A stretch of DNA of 64,000 nucleotides from Candidatus Equimonas faecalis (lineage in GTDB: Bacteria > Bacteroidota > Bacteroidia > Bacteroidales > Bacteroidaceae), in assembly GCA_018066245.1 (NCBI GenBank), contig JAGHRT010000031.1:1-64000 (forward strand), in the 5' to 3' direction. Shown one piece after another: positions 16,564-24,232 of the stretch. Numbering within the stretch: position 1 is the first letter of the stretch; each line of letters opens with the position of its first letter. The notes under the pieces are model-generated. The model made no database searches. It was not told where the DNA came from and saw nothing but the letters and a program-made list of their open reading frames with translations. The translations under genes were made by a program, and so were the position numbers.

Positions 16564-18369
16564 ATGCGAAAGATACAATTCTCCCTTGTGTATAGGGACA
16601 TGTTCCAGTCGTCGGGCAAGTATCAGCCCCGCCGCGACCAGTTGGAACGTATAGCCCCCGTCATCGTCCGCATGGGCTGCTTCAGCCGCGTTGAGACCAA
16701 CGGCGGCGCATTTGAGCAGGTGAACCTCCTCTACGGCGAGAACCCCAACCTGTCCGTCCGTGCCTTCACGCGCCCCCTGCGCGAGGCCGGCATCAAGACC
16801 CACATGCTCGACCGCGGCCTGAACGCCTTGCGCATGTACCCCGTGCCCGCCGACGTGCGCCGCCTGATGTATCGCGTCAAGCACGCGCAGGGCGTGGACA
16901 TCACCCGCATCTTCTGCGGCCTCAACGATGTGCGCAACATCATCCCCTCCATCCATTATGCCCTGGAGGCCGGCATGACGCCGCAGGCCACCCTCTGCAT
17001 CACCTCCAGCCCCATCCACACGGCCGAATACTACGCCGGCATTGCCGACCGGCTGATTGAGGCCGGCGCACCCGAGATTTGTCTGAAGGACATGGCGGGC
17101 ATCGGACAGCCGGCCATGCTTGGCGAACTCTGCCGCCGCATCAAGGCGAAGCATCCCGACGTTGTCATCCAGTACCACGGCCACAGCGGCCCCGGCCTCA
17201 GCATGGCCAGCATACTGGAGGTGTGCCGCAATGGCGCCGACGTCATCGACACGGCCATAGAGCCCCTGTCGTGGGGAAAGGTCCACCCCGACGTTATCTC
17301 CGTGCAGGCCATGTTGCGGGCAGCCGGCTTCGACGTGCCCGACATCAACATGGAAGCCTACATGGAAGCCCGAAAGCTCACGCAGGAGTTCATCGACGAT
17401 TTCCTGGGCCTTTTCATGAATCCCTCCAACCGCCTTATGTCCTCCCTTCTCCTGGGTTGCGGATTGCCGGGCGGTATGATGGGCTCCATGATGGCCGACC
17501 TGGCCGGCGTTATGTCGGCCATCAACAACAATCGCGGCAAGAAAGGCCAGCCTGCCCTTACCGAGGATGCGCTCCTCGTCAGGCTCTTCGACGAGGTGGC
17601 CTACGTCTGGCCGCGCGTGGGCTACCCTCCGCTTGTTACGCCCTTCAGTCAGTACGTCAAGAATATAGCCCTGATGAACCTTCTCTGCGAGTCGATGGGC
17701 CGACCCCGCTACTCCATGATGGACGAGGCCATCTGGGGCATGATACTCGGGCGGAGCGGACGGCTGCCCGGCGAGGTGGCTCCCGAAATCAAGGCCCTCG
17801 CCAAGGAGAAGGGCTTGGAGTTCACCGATGCCGACCCCCAGAGCTACTGCCCCGACGACTTGCAGTCCTTCGTCCGCGAGATGGAGGAAAACGGCTGGGA
17901 GCGCGGCGACGACGATGAGGAACTGTTTGAACTGGCCATGCACCCCACGCAATACCGCGACTACAAGTCGGGCGCGGCTCGGCGGCGCTTTCTGGCCGAC
18001 CTTCAGGCTGCCCGCGACAAGGCCGATGCCGAGGTCCTCTCGCCCGCCGAGGCGCTGGCCTTCAAGCACGCCAGGGCCGATGCCCTCGTAGCCCCCGAGA
18101 GCGGTACCCTGCTTTGGGAAATCGGAGGCGACGCCGAGGGCCGGCAAGCCTTGGAGCCCTACATTGGCCGCACCTATGCCGACGGCTCCGCCTTCTGCTA
18201 CATTGAAAATGCCCACGGCCAGATTGCCGAAGTGCCTGCTGCGCTTGGCGGAAGGCTGGTGGAGGTGTGCGCACGCCAGGGCCAGCATGTGCGGCGCGGC
18301 GACGTGTTGGCCTACATCCAGCGCGAAATGCCTGCCCCCGCCGGACAAGGAGAGGAGGTGAAGCCATGA
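16564..18369 (+). CDS. Carboxyltransferase subunit (oxaloacetate decarboxylase alpha / pyruvate carboxylase B-like)
   Basis: Protein of 601 residues with a DRE-TIM carboxyltransferase barrel. Near the N-terminus YRDMFQSS matches the catalytic RDxxQS motif. CLKDMAGI (about 173-180) carries the active-site lysine and YHGHSGPG (about 203-210) the metal-binding H-x-H. A helical PYC/OADA domain follows. The C-terminal segment looks like the second half of a biotinyl barrel (EVPAALGGRLVEVCARQGQH, GDVLAYI), but I see no MKM-type biotin-attachment lysine. Biotin is probably carried by a separate protein encoded elsewhere. Its stop overlaps the next gene's start. Confidence 0.85.
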   Translation: MRKIQFSLVYRDMFQSSGKYQPRRDQLERIAPVIVRMGCFSRVETNGGAFEQVNLLYGENPNLSVRAFTRPLREAGIKTHMLDRGLNALRMYPVPADVRRLMYRVKHAQGVDITRIFCGLNDVRNIIPSIHYALEAGMTPQATLCITSSPIHTAEYYAGIADRLIEAGAPEICLKDMAGIGQPAMLGELCRRIKAKHPDVVIQYHGHSGPGLSMASILEVCRNGADVIDTAIEPLSWGKVHPDVISVQAMLRAAGFDVPDINMEAYMEARKLTQEFIDDFLGLFMNPSNRLMSSLLLGCGLPGGMMGSMMADLAGVMSAINNNRGKKGQPALTEDALLVRLFDEVAYVWPRVGYPPLVTPFSQYVKNIALMNLLCESMGRPRYSMMDEAIWGMILGRSGRLPGEVAPEIKALAKEKGLEFTDADPQSYCPDDLQSFVREMEENGWERGDDDEELFELAMHPTQYRDYKSGAARRRFLADLQAARDKADAEVLSPAEALAFKHARADALVAPESGTLLWEIGGDAEGRQALEPYIGRTYADGSAFCYIENAHGQIAEVPAALGGRLVEVCARQGQHVRRGDVLAYIQREMPAPAGQGEEVKP

Positions 18370-18662
18370 AGGAGTTTCCCCTGCCCCTGCGCATCCTCAG
18401 CCTGCTGTGCCTGCTGCCTGCCCTGTGGGGCATCACGCTCTACCTGTGGGGCGGCGTAATGCCCTTCGGCACGAGCCCTTCGGCCCTTGGCCGACTGCTG
18501 CGCTATGGGGCGGCGCAAGCGTTGTGGATAGTGCCCGTAGTCCTGTTTTTCGTAAGTCTGAACGAAGAGCGCCGAGGCTACCGCTGGAGGGCTTACCTGT
18601 TTGCCGTTACGGGCGTAGCGGTGGGAGCCTACAGCCTGCTGCAAGTTTTTGTGGCTTTATAG
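18366..18662 (+). CDS. Small three-helix membrane protein
   Basis: Protein of 98 residues starting MKEFPLPLRILSLLCLLPAL, with about three transmembrane helices (10-30, 45-65 and 75-97) and a short charged loop NEERRGYRW. The ATGA overlap with the carboxyltransferase gene indicates translational coupling and suggests a shared role, possibly membrane association. It is not recognisable as OadG or OadB. Function unknown. Confidence 0.65.
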   Translation: MKEFPLPLRILSLLCLLPALWGITLYLWGGVMPFGTSPSALGRLLRYGAAQALWIVPVVLFFVSLNEERRGYRWRAYLFAVTGVAVGAYSLLQVFVAL

Positions 18663-18714
18663 GAGACTTTTCACGGGTCTGTACGGCAGGGGAAACTGTC
18701 GTACAGGATAGGGA

Positions 18715-18756
18715 AAATTAGTCCGCCGGCAGGAAAAACTGTCGGCGGACTAATTT
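18715..18756. terminator. Bidirectional hairpin made of two inverted repeat units
   Basis: A perfect 14-bp stem (18715-18728 AAATTAGTCCGCCG, complement 18743-18756) with a 14-nt loop, between two convergent genes. Both arms are copies of the GTCGGCGGACTAA type of the dispersed repeat family. The T/A-rich ends on both strands suit bidirectional termination. Confidence 0.7.
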
Positions 18757-18780
18757 CGTGGCAGGGGCGGAGCATCGGTC

Positions 18781-20109
18781 CTACTTGAGGACGATGCCTA
18801 TCATGCGGTGCTGCGGATTAAAGGAGGCTCCCCATGTTACCATGCCGCCGTCCACCGTGAAAGCCTCGCCCGGGGCCACGGGCGTGCGCACGCTGTCGCC
18901 TTCCAACTGGTAGTAGAGGGCTATGGAGACGCTGTCCGAGGCGGTTTCGTCCACGCCGTCCACAATAATCTGGTACTCCCCCGGGTCGAGGAGCGAGGTG
19001 TATTCGTCCTGCGGCTTGGCAGGAGCCTCCACACGGCTGGGGTCGTTGAGGAAATTGAAGTTGCTCGCTACCGCGCGGACATACACCACCATGGCGATGA
19101 CCTGCGTCAGGAGGAAGGCCACCACGCCCACGATGATGAGCCAGCGGCGGGTGCGGTCAGCCAGCGGCTTGGTGTTGAGAATGAGGCGTACGAGGCCGTA
19201 GAGCAGAAGGGCGTTGAACACAAGAGCCAGCAGGACGGCTGCTGCCAGACAATAGAATGTGGCAGGATGGCCCTCGAGAAGGGTGTAGAGAACCATCACC
19301 TTGTCGCTTGCTCCATACCAATGCAGGGGAATGCCCGCAAAGGCTGTCAAAACTGCCGTCAGGATAAGGCACACGCCCACGCCGCCTGCTATCAGCACCA
19401 GCTTGATAAAGAAACCGAGACAGCCCATGGCACCCGACTGACAGTGCGGCGTGCTCTCCTTCGAAGCGCCTTGTTCGCTCATGCGCATCACCTCTTCGCT
19501 CACGCCCAGGGGCGTTACGTCCTCGCCGCGCATCCGCAGGCGGTCCTCCGCCGTGCGGGCTTCGGGAATCACCGCCCACAGGACGAGGTAGATGATGCCT
19601 ACGATGGAGAAGCTGAAGAAGAGCAACAGCACCAGCACGATGCGCCACAACGTGGGGTCTCCCTTTCCCGACCATTGGGCCAGGCCGGCCATCACGCCGC
19701 CCAGCACCTTGTTGTCGGGGTCGCGGTAGAGCTTGCGGCCGTTCAGCCTGGCCGTGAAGCCGAGTATTCCTTTTTGCTCCCCGGACGTTTCGCCCTGACT
19801 GTCGGAGCCGGTGTCGGCAGGGTTGGCCTGCTCGTGGCCCTCGGCGGAATCCGTCCACTCGGCAGGGTCGCCGATGCGGCGTATTATATCCTGCACGTGC
19901 TCGATGCTCACGGCTTCCGTGCCCTGCGCCTTGAGTTCGCTGAGGAGTTCGGCCACGCGGCACTCTATGTCGTTGCATATTTCTGCGCCCTCGGGCTCGT
20001 GGCTGAAGTAGTGGCGCATGTTGTCCTCATACTGCTTGAGGAGTTCGAAGGCGTCCTCGTCGATGTTGTAGAGGGTGCCGAAAAGGTTGATGGAGAAGTT
20101 GCGTTTCAT
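18781..20109 (-). CDS. PspC-domain membrane protein with HAAS-like N-terminus
   Basis: Protein of 442 residues. Residues 1-85 (MKRNFSINLFGTLYNIDEDA...) resemble the HAAS/DUF1700-like helical sensor domain that often accompanies PadR regulators. A PspC domain follows at about 115-180 (RKLYRDPDNKVLGGVMAGLA, then WRIVLVLLLFFSF). Several transmembrane helices come next, then a C-terminal soluble domain (about 365-442). PspC-domain proteins act in envelope stress sensing. The start at 20109 overlaps the PadR stop (ATGA), so the two are co-translated. Signal sensed is unknown. Confidence 0.82.
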   Translation of the reverse strand: MKRNFSINLFGTLYNIDEDAFELLKQYEDNMRHYFSHEPEGAEICNDIECRVAELLSELKAQGTEAVSIEHVQDIIRRIGDPAEWTDSAEGHEQANPADTGSDSQGETSGEQKGILGFTARLNGRKLYRDPDNKVLGGVMAGLAQWSGKGDPTLWRIVLVLLLFFSFSIVGIIYLVLWAVIPEARTAEDRLRMRGEDVTPLGVSEEVMRMSEQGASKESTPHCQSGAMGCLGFFIKLVLIAGGVGVCLILTAVLTAFAGIPLHWYGASDKVMVLYTLLEGHPATFYCLAAAVLLALVFNALLLYGLVRLILNTKPLADRTRRWLIIVGVVAFLLTQVIAMVVYVRAVASNFNFLNDPSRVEAPAKPQDEYTSLLDPGEYQIIVDGVDETASDSVSIALYYQLEGDSVRTPVAPGEAFTVDGGMVTWGASFNPQHRMIGIVLK

Positions 20110-20468
20110 TGTGCGGTCGTTGTTTGGGGAGTGAAGTTTTCTGCGGTCAGTCGGAGCTGCTGTACCGATGAGCCTAATTCCAGCCAGGCTCGGTCCAACT
20201 CGTTGAGGTAGGTTTCGCCTTCGGCGGTGAGGGCGTAGTACTTGCGCGGCGGGCCTTGCGTGCTCTCCTGCCATTCGTATTGCAGGAGGCCGTCCTTTTT
20301 CAAGCGCGTCAGCAGGGGGTAGAGCGTGCCTTCCACCACGATGAGGTCGCTGGCCTTCAGGCGGGCGATGATGTCGTTGGCGTAGGCCGCGCGGTGGCGC
20401 AGGAGAAGGAGCACGCAGTACTCTATCATTCCCTTGCGCATCTGCGATTTGGCATTGCTTACATCCAT
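20106..20468 (-). CDS. PadR-family transcriptional regulator
   Basis: Protein of 120 residues. Residues about 10-85 form the PadR winged helix (YCVLLLLRHRAAYANDIIAR, VVEGTLYPLLTRLKKDGLL, GPPRKYYALTAEG), with a C-terminal dimerisation helix. It is the first gene of a two-gene operon with the PspC protein. The promoter just upstream overlaps a perfect inverted repeat with PadR-type TACTTTGTA character, so autorepression is likely. Confidence 0.9.
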   Translation of the reverse strand: MDVSNAKSQMRKGMIEYCVLLLLRHRAAYANDIIARLKASDLIVVEGTLYPLLTRLKKDGLLQYEWQESTQGPPRKYYALTAEGETYLNELDRAWLELGSSVQQLRLTAENFTPQTTTAQ

Positions 20469-20523
20469 AGGTCTGTGGGGGATTAAAGTGAGAGGAGTCG
20501 GGGGATGGTTCCCGTTTGCGGTG

Positions 20524-20568
20524 CAAAAGTACGCATTTCTTAGGTACTATGCAATACAAAGTACCTAA
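20524..20568 (-). promoter_or_regulatory. padR promoter with overlapping PadR operator
   Basis: On the minus strand TTG (complement of 20552-20554), 20 bp, then TACTTTTG (complement of 20524-20531). A perfect 9-bp inverted repeat TTAGGTACT...AGTACCTAA (20540-20548 and 20560-20568) covers the TTG element. Its TAC(T)TTGTA-like centre resembles known PadR operators. Confidence 0.75.
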
Positions 20569-20706
20569 TAATTTGCACTTCTTTGTAAAACAGGAAACCA
20601 CTCCTTATATATAAATAAGCGCGTGCGCAAGAAGTGGCGGCCTTTGTTTCCGGATTCCCGCGCACCTCCATGCGGCGGGCAAAGAGCGCCCTGCATGACA
20701 GGAAAG

Positions 20707-20838
20707 ACCGCCGGCGGACTAAGTTCTCCAGCCGTACAGGGCAGCTTTTCCTACTGTATGGAGTAGTTCGCACTACTGTATAGAGTAGTTTTCCCTACTG
20801 TATGAAGTAATTTTTCCTACTGTGTGGGGCAGTTCTTT
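20707..20838 (+). repeat. Brick array with 22-bp period
   Basis: The segment CTACTGTAT-G/A-(G/A)AG recurs with starts at 20751, 20773, 20795 and 20817, exactly 22 bp apart. A single GGCGGACTAA-type unit lies just upstream (about 20707-20722). Confidence 0.85.
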
Positions 20839-21028
20839 CGGTTTGATAGGGTAGGGCAGAGCGGGGTATGGCCTGCGTGCAAATCCCCCTGCCTTGCCGT
20901 CGCGTAAATCCCTTTGGAAAAACACTTTCAGTAGAAGAATTGCCACCCTCGCCTTGCAACTGACTTGCGCAATACGCAAAAAGTGAAAAAAAATTAAGGG
21001 TAGGTGGTGCCATGTAAGCAGAAAATCG

Positions 21029-21184
21029 TACTTTTGCACGCCGATTATTATCAAGCAGCCCCGAAAACGGGCTGCACTCGCCGTGTGTGAATAGCATCGC
21101 CTTGGCCTGACGATGTGGTTCGGGAATCGCGACGGGAAAGATAAGAAAACATGTAGTTATTAACAAACCTAAAACAACAACAAA
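21029..21184 (+). promoter_or_regulatory. rplM promoter and leader with hairpin
   Basis: TACTTTTG (21029-21036) is the probable -7 element; no TTG is found at the right distance. The leader of about 140 nt contains a perfect 7-bp hairpin GCAGCCC/GGGCTGC (21055-21061 and 21069-21075). It may be an autoregulatory leader bound by L13; this is inference from position. Confidence 0.5.
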
Positions 21185-21646
21185 GTGGATACTTTAAGCT
21201 ACAAGACATCCTATGTGAACAAGGAGACCGCCAAGAAAGAGTGGGTCGTGGTTGATGCCACCGACCAGGTACTCGGTCGCCTTGCTACCCGCGTTGCCAA
21301 AATCCTCCGTGGCAAGTACAAGCCCTGCTTTACCCCCCACGTGGACTGCGGCGACAATGTGATTATCATCAACGCCGAGAAGGTACGCCTCACCGGCAAG
21401 AAGTGGAACGAGCGCGTCTATTACACCTACACGGGCTACCCCGGCGGACAGCGTGAGCACACGCCCGCCAGCATCATGGCCAAGCCCAACGGTGCCGACC
21501 GCCTGATGCGCCGCGTCGTAAAGGGTATGCTGCCCAAAAACCGCCTCGGAGCTCAGCTCCTCGGCAATCTGCACGTCTATGCAGGCAGCGAGCATCCCCA
21601 TGCCGCCCAGAGCCCCAAAACTATCGATATTAACACGCTTAAATAA
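21185..21646 (+). CDS. rplM: Ribosomal protein L13
   Basis: Large-subunit ribosomal protein uL13, 153 residues, full length. Characteristic stretches are EWVVVDATDQVLGRLATRVA, KYKPCFTPHVDCGDNVIIIN and VVKGMLPKNRLGAQLLGNL. The start is a GTG at 21185 giving the usual Bacteroidete N-terminus MDTLSYKT. It is the first gene of the rplM-rpsI pair, 9 bp before rpsI. The weak start codon and long leader may serve feedback control. Confidence 0.97.
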   Translation: MDTLSYKTSYVNKETAKKEWVVVDATDQVLGRLATRVAKILRGKYKPCFTPHVDCGDNVIIINAEKVRLTGKKWNERVYYTYTGYPGGQREHTPASIMAKPNGADRLMRRVVKGMLPKNRLGAQLLGNLHVYAGSEHPHAAQSPKTIDINTLK

Positions 21647-21655
21647 TCACAGAGT

Positions 21656-22042
21656 ATGGAAATGATTAACGCACTGGGTCGTCGCAAGGCTGCCGTTGCC
21701 CGTATCTACGTAACCGAAGGTTCCGGCAAAATCACCATCAACAAACGCGACATTACCGAATACTTCCCCAGCAGCATACTGCAGTTCGTCGTGAAGCAGC
21801 CCCTCACACTCCTCGACGTGGCTGAAAAGTACGATATCAAGGTGAACCTCAACGGCGGCGGCTTCACCGGCCAGAGCCAGGCTCTCCGCCTCGCCATCGC
21901 CCGCGCCCTCGTAAAAATCAACGCTGAGGACAAAAGCGCTCTCCGCAAAGCAGGATTCGTTACCCGCGACAGCCGCGTCGTGGAACGCAAAAAGCCCGGC
22001 CAGCCCAAGGCACGCCGTCGCTTCCAGTTCAGCAAACGTTAA
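21656..22042 (+). CDS. rpsI: Ribosomal protein S9
   Basis: Small-subunit protein uS9, 128 residues. It begins MEMINALGRRKAAVARIYV and contains the family motif GGGFTGQSQALRLAIARAL. It ends in the basic tail ARRRFQFSKR, which reaches the ribosomal P site near tRNA. Directly downstream of rplM, as in most bacteria. Confidence 0.98.
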   Translation: MEMINALGRRKAAVARIYVTEGSGKITINKRDITEYFPSSILQFVVKQPLTLLDVAEKYDIKVNLNGGGFTGQSQALRLAIARALVKINAEDKSALRKAGFVTRDSRVVERKKPGQPKARRRFQFSKR

Positions 22043-22086
22043 TTTTCGGCACCGCTTGCTGATAACTGTCCAACGTTTAGCATCTA

Positions 22087-22121
22087 AATCAGGCCGACTC
22101 CAAAAGGACTACCGCCTGATT
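22087..22121 (+). promoter_or_regulatory. Candidate rpsB leader hairpin
   Basis: An 8-bp perfect inverted repeat AATCAGGC/GCCTGATT (22087-22094 and 22114-22121) in the 132-bp gap before rpsB. It lacks a T-run, so it may be an S2-binding or attenuation structure rather than a terminator. Confidence 0.35.
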
Positions 22122-22174
22122 GGTTGAACTACACAACTGAAAAGAAAGTAAACACCTACAAAAAGAACAACAAA

Positions 22175-23047
22175 ATGTCCAGAACAAATTTTGAAACCCT
22201 CCTTGAGGCTGGTTGCCACTTTGGCCATCTCAAGCGTAAGTGGAACCCTGCCATGGCTCCCTACATCTTTATGGAGCGCAACGGCATTCATATCATCGAC
22301 CTGCACAAGACGGTCGAGAAAATCGACGAGGCCGCAGAGGCTCTCAAGAGCATTTCCAAGAGCGGGCGACGCATCCTCTTCGTGGCCACCAAAAAGCAAG
22401 TCAAGGACGTAGTCGCTGAAAAGGCCGCAAGCGTGGCTATGCCCTACGTAACCGAGCGCTGGCCGGGCGGTATGCTCACCAACTTCCAGACCATTCGCAA
22501 GGCCGTCAAGAAGATGGCCACCATCGACAAGCTCACCGCCGACGGCACCTACAGCAACCTCTCCAAGCGCGAACTGCTCCAGATCAGCCGCCAGCGTGCC
22601 AAGCTGGAAAAGAACCTCGGCTCCATCGCCGACCTCAACCGCCTCCCCGCAGCCCTCTTCGTAGTGGACGTGATGAAGGAGCACATTGCCGTGGCAGAAG
22701 CCCAGCGCCTCGGAATCCCCGTGTTCGGAATCGTTGATACCAACAGCGACCCCAACACCGTTGATTACATAATCCCTGCCAACGACGATGCCGCCACGAG
22801 CGTTGAGGCCATCCTCAATGTGTGCTGCGCCGCCATCAATGAAGGCGTGGAGGAGCGCAAGGCCGAGAAAGCCGACGAAAACGCCGCCGCCCAGCAGGAG
22901 GATCAGCCCCGTAAGCGTCAGCGCACCAACCGCCCCCGCGCAGAAGTAGCAGCAGCCGCCGAGGAAGCTCCCGCAGTCGCCGAGGAAACCGCAGCCCCCG
23001 CCGTTGAGGCCCCCGCAGAAGAAGCTCACGCCGAAGCTGCCGAGTAA
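22175..23047 (+). CDS. rpsB: Ribosomal protein S2
   Basis: Small-subunit protein uS2, 290 residues. Start MSRTNFETLLEAGCHFGHLK at 22175 matches the family; an upstream ATG at 22124 would add a lysine-rich, non-conserved extension. The core ends near residue 230. A further 60-residue extension rich in Ala/Glu with a basic patch (RKRQRTNRPRAE) follows. Such low-complexity tails occur in Bacteroidete S2 proteins. The tsf gene follows after 29 bp, the conserved rpsB-tsf arrangement. Confidence 0.97.
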   Translation: MSRTNFETLLEAGCHFGHLKRKWNPAMAPYIFMERNGIHIIDLHKTVEKIDEAAEALKSISKSGRRILFVATKKQVKDVVAEKAASVAMPYVTERWPGGMLTNFQTIRKAVKKMATIDKLTADGTYSNLSKRELLQISRQRAKLEKNLGSIADLNRLPAALFVVDVMKEHIAVAEAQRLGIPVFGIVDTNSDPNTVDYIIPANDDAATSVEAILNVCCAAINEGVEERKAEKADENAAAQQEDQPRKRQRTNRPRAEVAAAAEEAPAVAEETAAPAVEAPAEEAHAEAAE

Positions 23048-23076
23048 TCATTAACCCTAAAATAAGACAAGACGTT

Positions 23077-24069
23077 ATGAACGTTACAATGACCGACATC
23101 AAAAAGCTCCGCGAGCAGACCGGCGCCGGCCTGGCAGACTGCAAGAAAGCCCTGGCCGAAGCCGAAAACTTTGAAGGAGCCGTTGAGATAATCCGAAAGA
23201 AAGGCCAGGCTGTCGCAGCTAAGCGTAGCGACCGCGAAGCCGCCGAAGGTTGCGTAATCGCCAAGATTGACGGCAACTTCGGAGCCATTATCGCCTTGAA
23301 GTGCGAAACCGACTTCGTGGCCAACAATGCCGACTTCGTGGCTCTGACGCACGAAATCCTCGATGCTGCCGTCGCAGCCCGCTGCAAGACGCTCGACGAG
23401 GTGAAGGCGCTGCCCATGGGCAACGCTACCGTTGCCGATGCCGTTGTGGACCGTAGCGGTATCACCGGCGAGAAGATGGAACTGGACGGCTATTGCTACG
23501 TAGAGGGCGAGGAAATCTGCATGTATAACCATCAGAACAAAAACACCCTTTGCACGCTCGTCGCTCTCAGCCAGAAGGTGGACGATGAAACCGTGGGCAA
23601 GAACGTGGCCATGCAGGTGGCTTCCGCAGCCCCCGCCGGCATCGACCAGGCCAGCATCTCTCAGGACGTGATTGACGCTGAGTTGCGCGTGGCCGTTGAG
23701 AAAACCAAGGAAGAACAGGTGCAGAAGGCCGTTGAAGCCGCCATTAAGAAGGCTGGCTACAATCCCGCACACTTCGACTCCGAGGATCACATGGAAAGCA
23801 ACCAGGCGAAAGGCTGGATTACCGCTGAAGACGTGGCCAAGGTGAAGGAAATCATCGCCACCGTAAGCGCTGAGAAGGCTGCCAACCTCCCCGAGCAGAT
23901 GATTCAGAACATTGCTCAGGGCCGCCTGAAGAAGTTCTTCAAGGAGAACTGCCTGCTTGAGCAGGAGTATATCTGGGACAAGAACCAGACTGTGGCCGAC
24001 TATCTCAACAGCGTTGAGAAGGGCCTCACCGTGAAGGCTTTCAAGCGCTTCACCCTCCGTGCCGAGTAA
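23077..24069 (+). CDS. tsf: Elongation factor Ts
   Basis: Guanine-nucleotide exchange factor for EF-Tu, 330 residues. The N-terminal UBA-like domain (IKKLREQTGAGLADCKKALA) and the TDFVAN motif (about residues 78-83), which contacts EF-Tu, are intact. Two core subdomains follow. Start at 23077 gives MNVTMTDIKKL as in relatives. Last gene of the translation cluster. Confidence 0.98.
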   Translation: MNVTMTDIKKLREQTGAGLADCKKALAEAENFEGAVEIIRKKGQAVAAKRSDREAAEGCVIAKIDGNFGAIIALKCETDFVANNADFVALTHEILDAAVAARCKTLDEVKALPMGNATVADAVVDRSGITGEKMELDGYCYVEGEEICMYNHQNKNTLCTLVALSQKVDDETVGKNVAMQVASAAPAGIDQASISQDVIDAELRVAVEKTKEEQVQKAVEAAIKKAGYNPAHFDSEDHMESNQAKGWITAEDVAKVKEIIATVSAEKAANLPEQMIQNIAQGRLKKFFKENCLLEQEYIWDKNQTVADYLNSVEKGLTVKAFKRFTLRAE

Positions 24070-24108
24070 TTCCTAAGGGAATCTCTCAAGTATATCTTTT
24101 TACAGAAA

Positions 24109-24197
24109 CTCCAGTCTGATGTGACAAAGGAGAAGAGTTAACTATTCAAACGTGTAGTTCACGCTTTTTCTGAGTCATCAGGCTGGAGCGTGTTTTT
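24109..24197 (+). terminator. Long hairpin terminator after tsf
   Basis: A 13-bp stem CTCCAGTCTGATG (24109-24121) pairs with 24176-24188 (one G-T pair), enclosing a 54-nt loop, and is followed by CGTGTTTTTAG. Confidence 0.65.
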
Positions 24198-24232
24198 AGA
24201 AGTAGCAACATTACTGACTTAATACAAATCCT

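Noticed and set aside
16393-18348. Long minus-strand open frame opposite the carboxyltransferase gene
   Set aside because: Its translation (HVGH, GAV-rich) is the typical antisense of a GC-rich gene; the plus strand carries catalytic motifs.
20110-20601. N-terminal extension of the PspC protein to 20601
   Set aside because: The extra 164 residues are the padR gene and its promoter read in another frame. The ATG at 20109 overlaps the padR stop and gives the usual family start.
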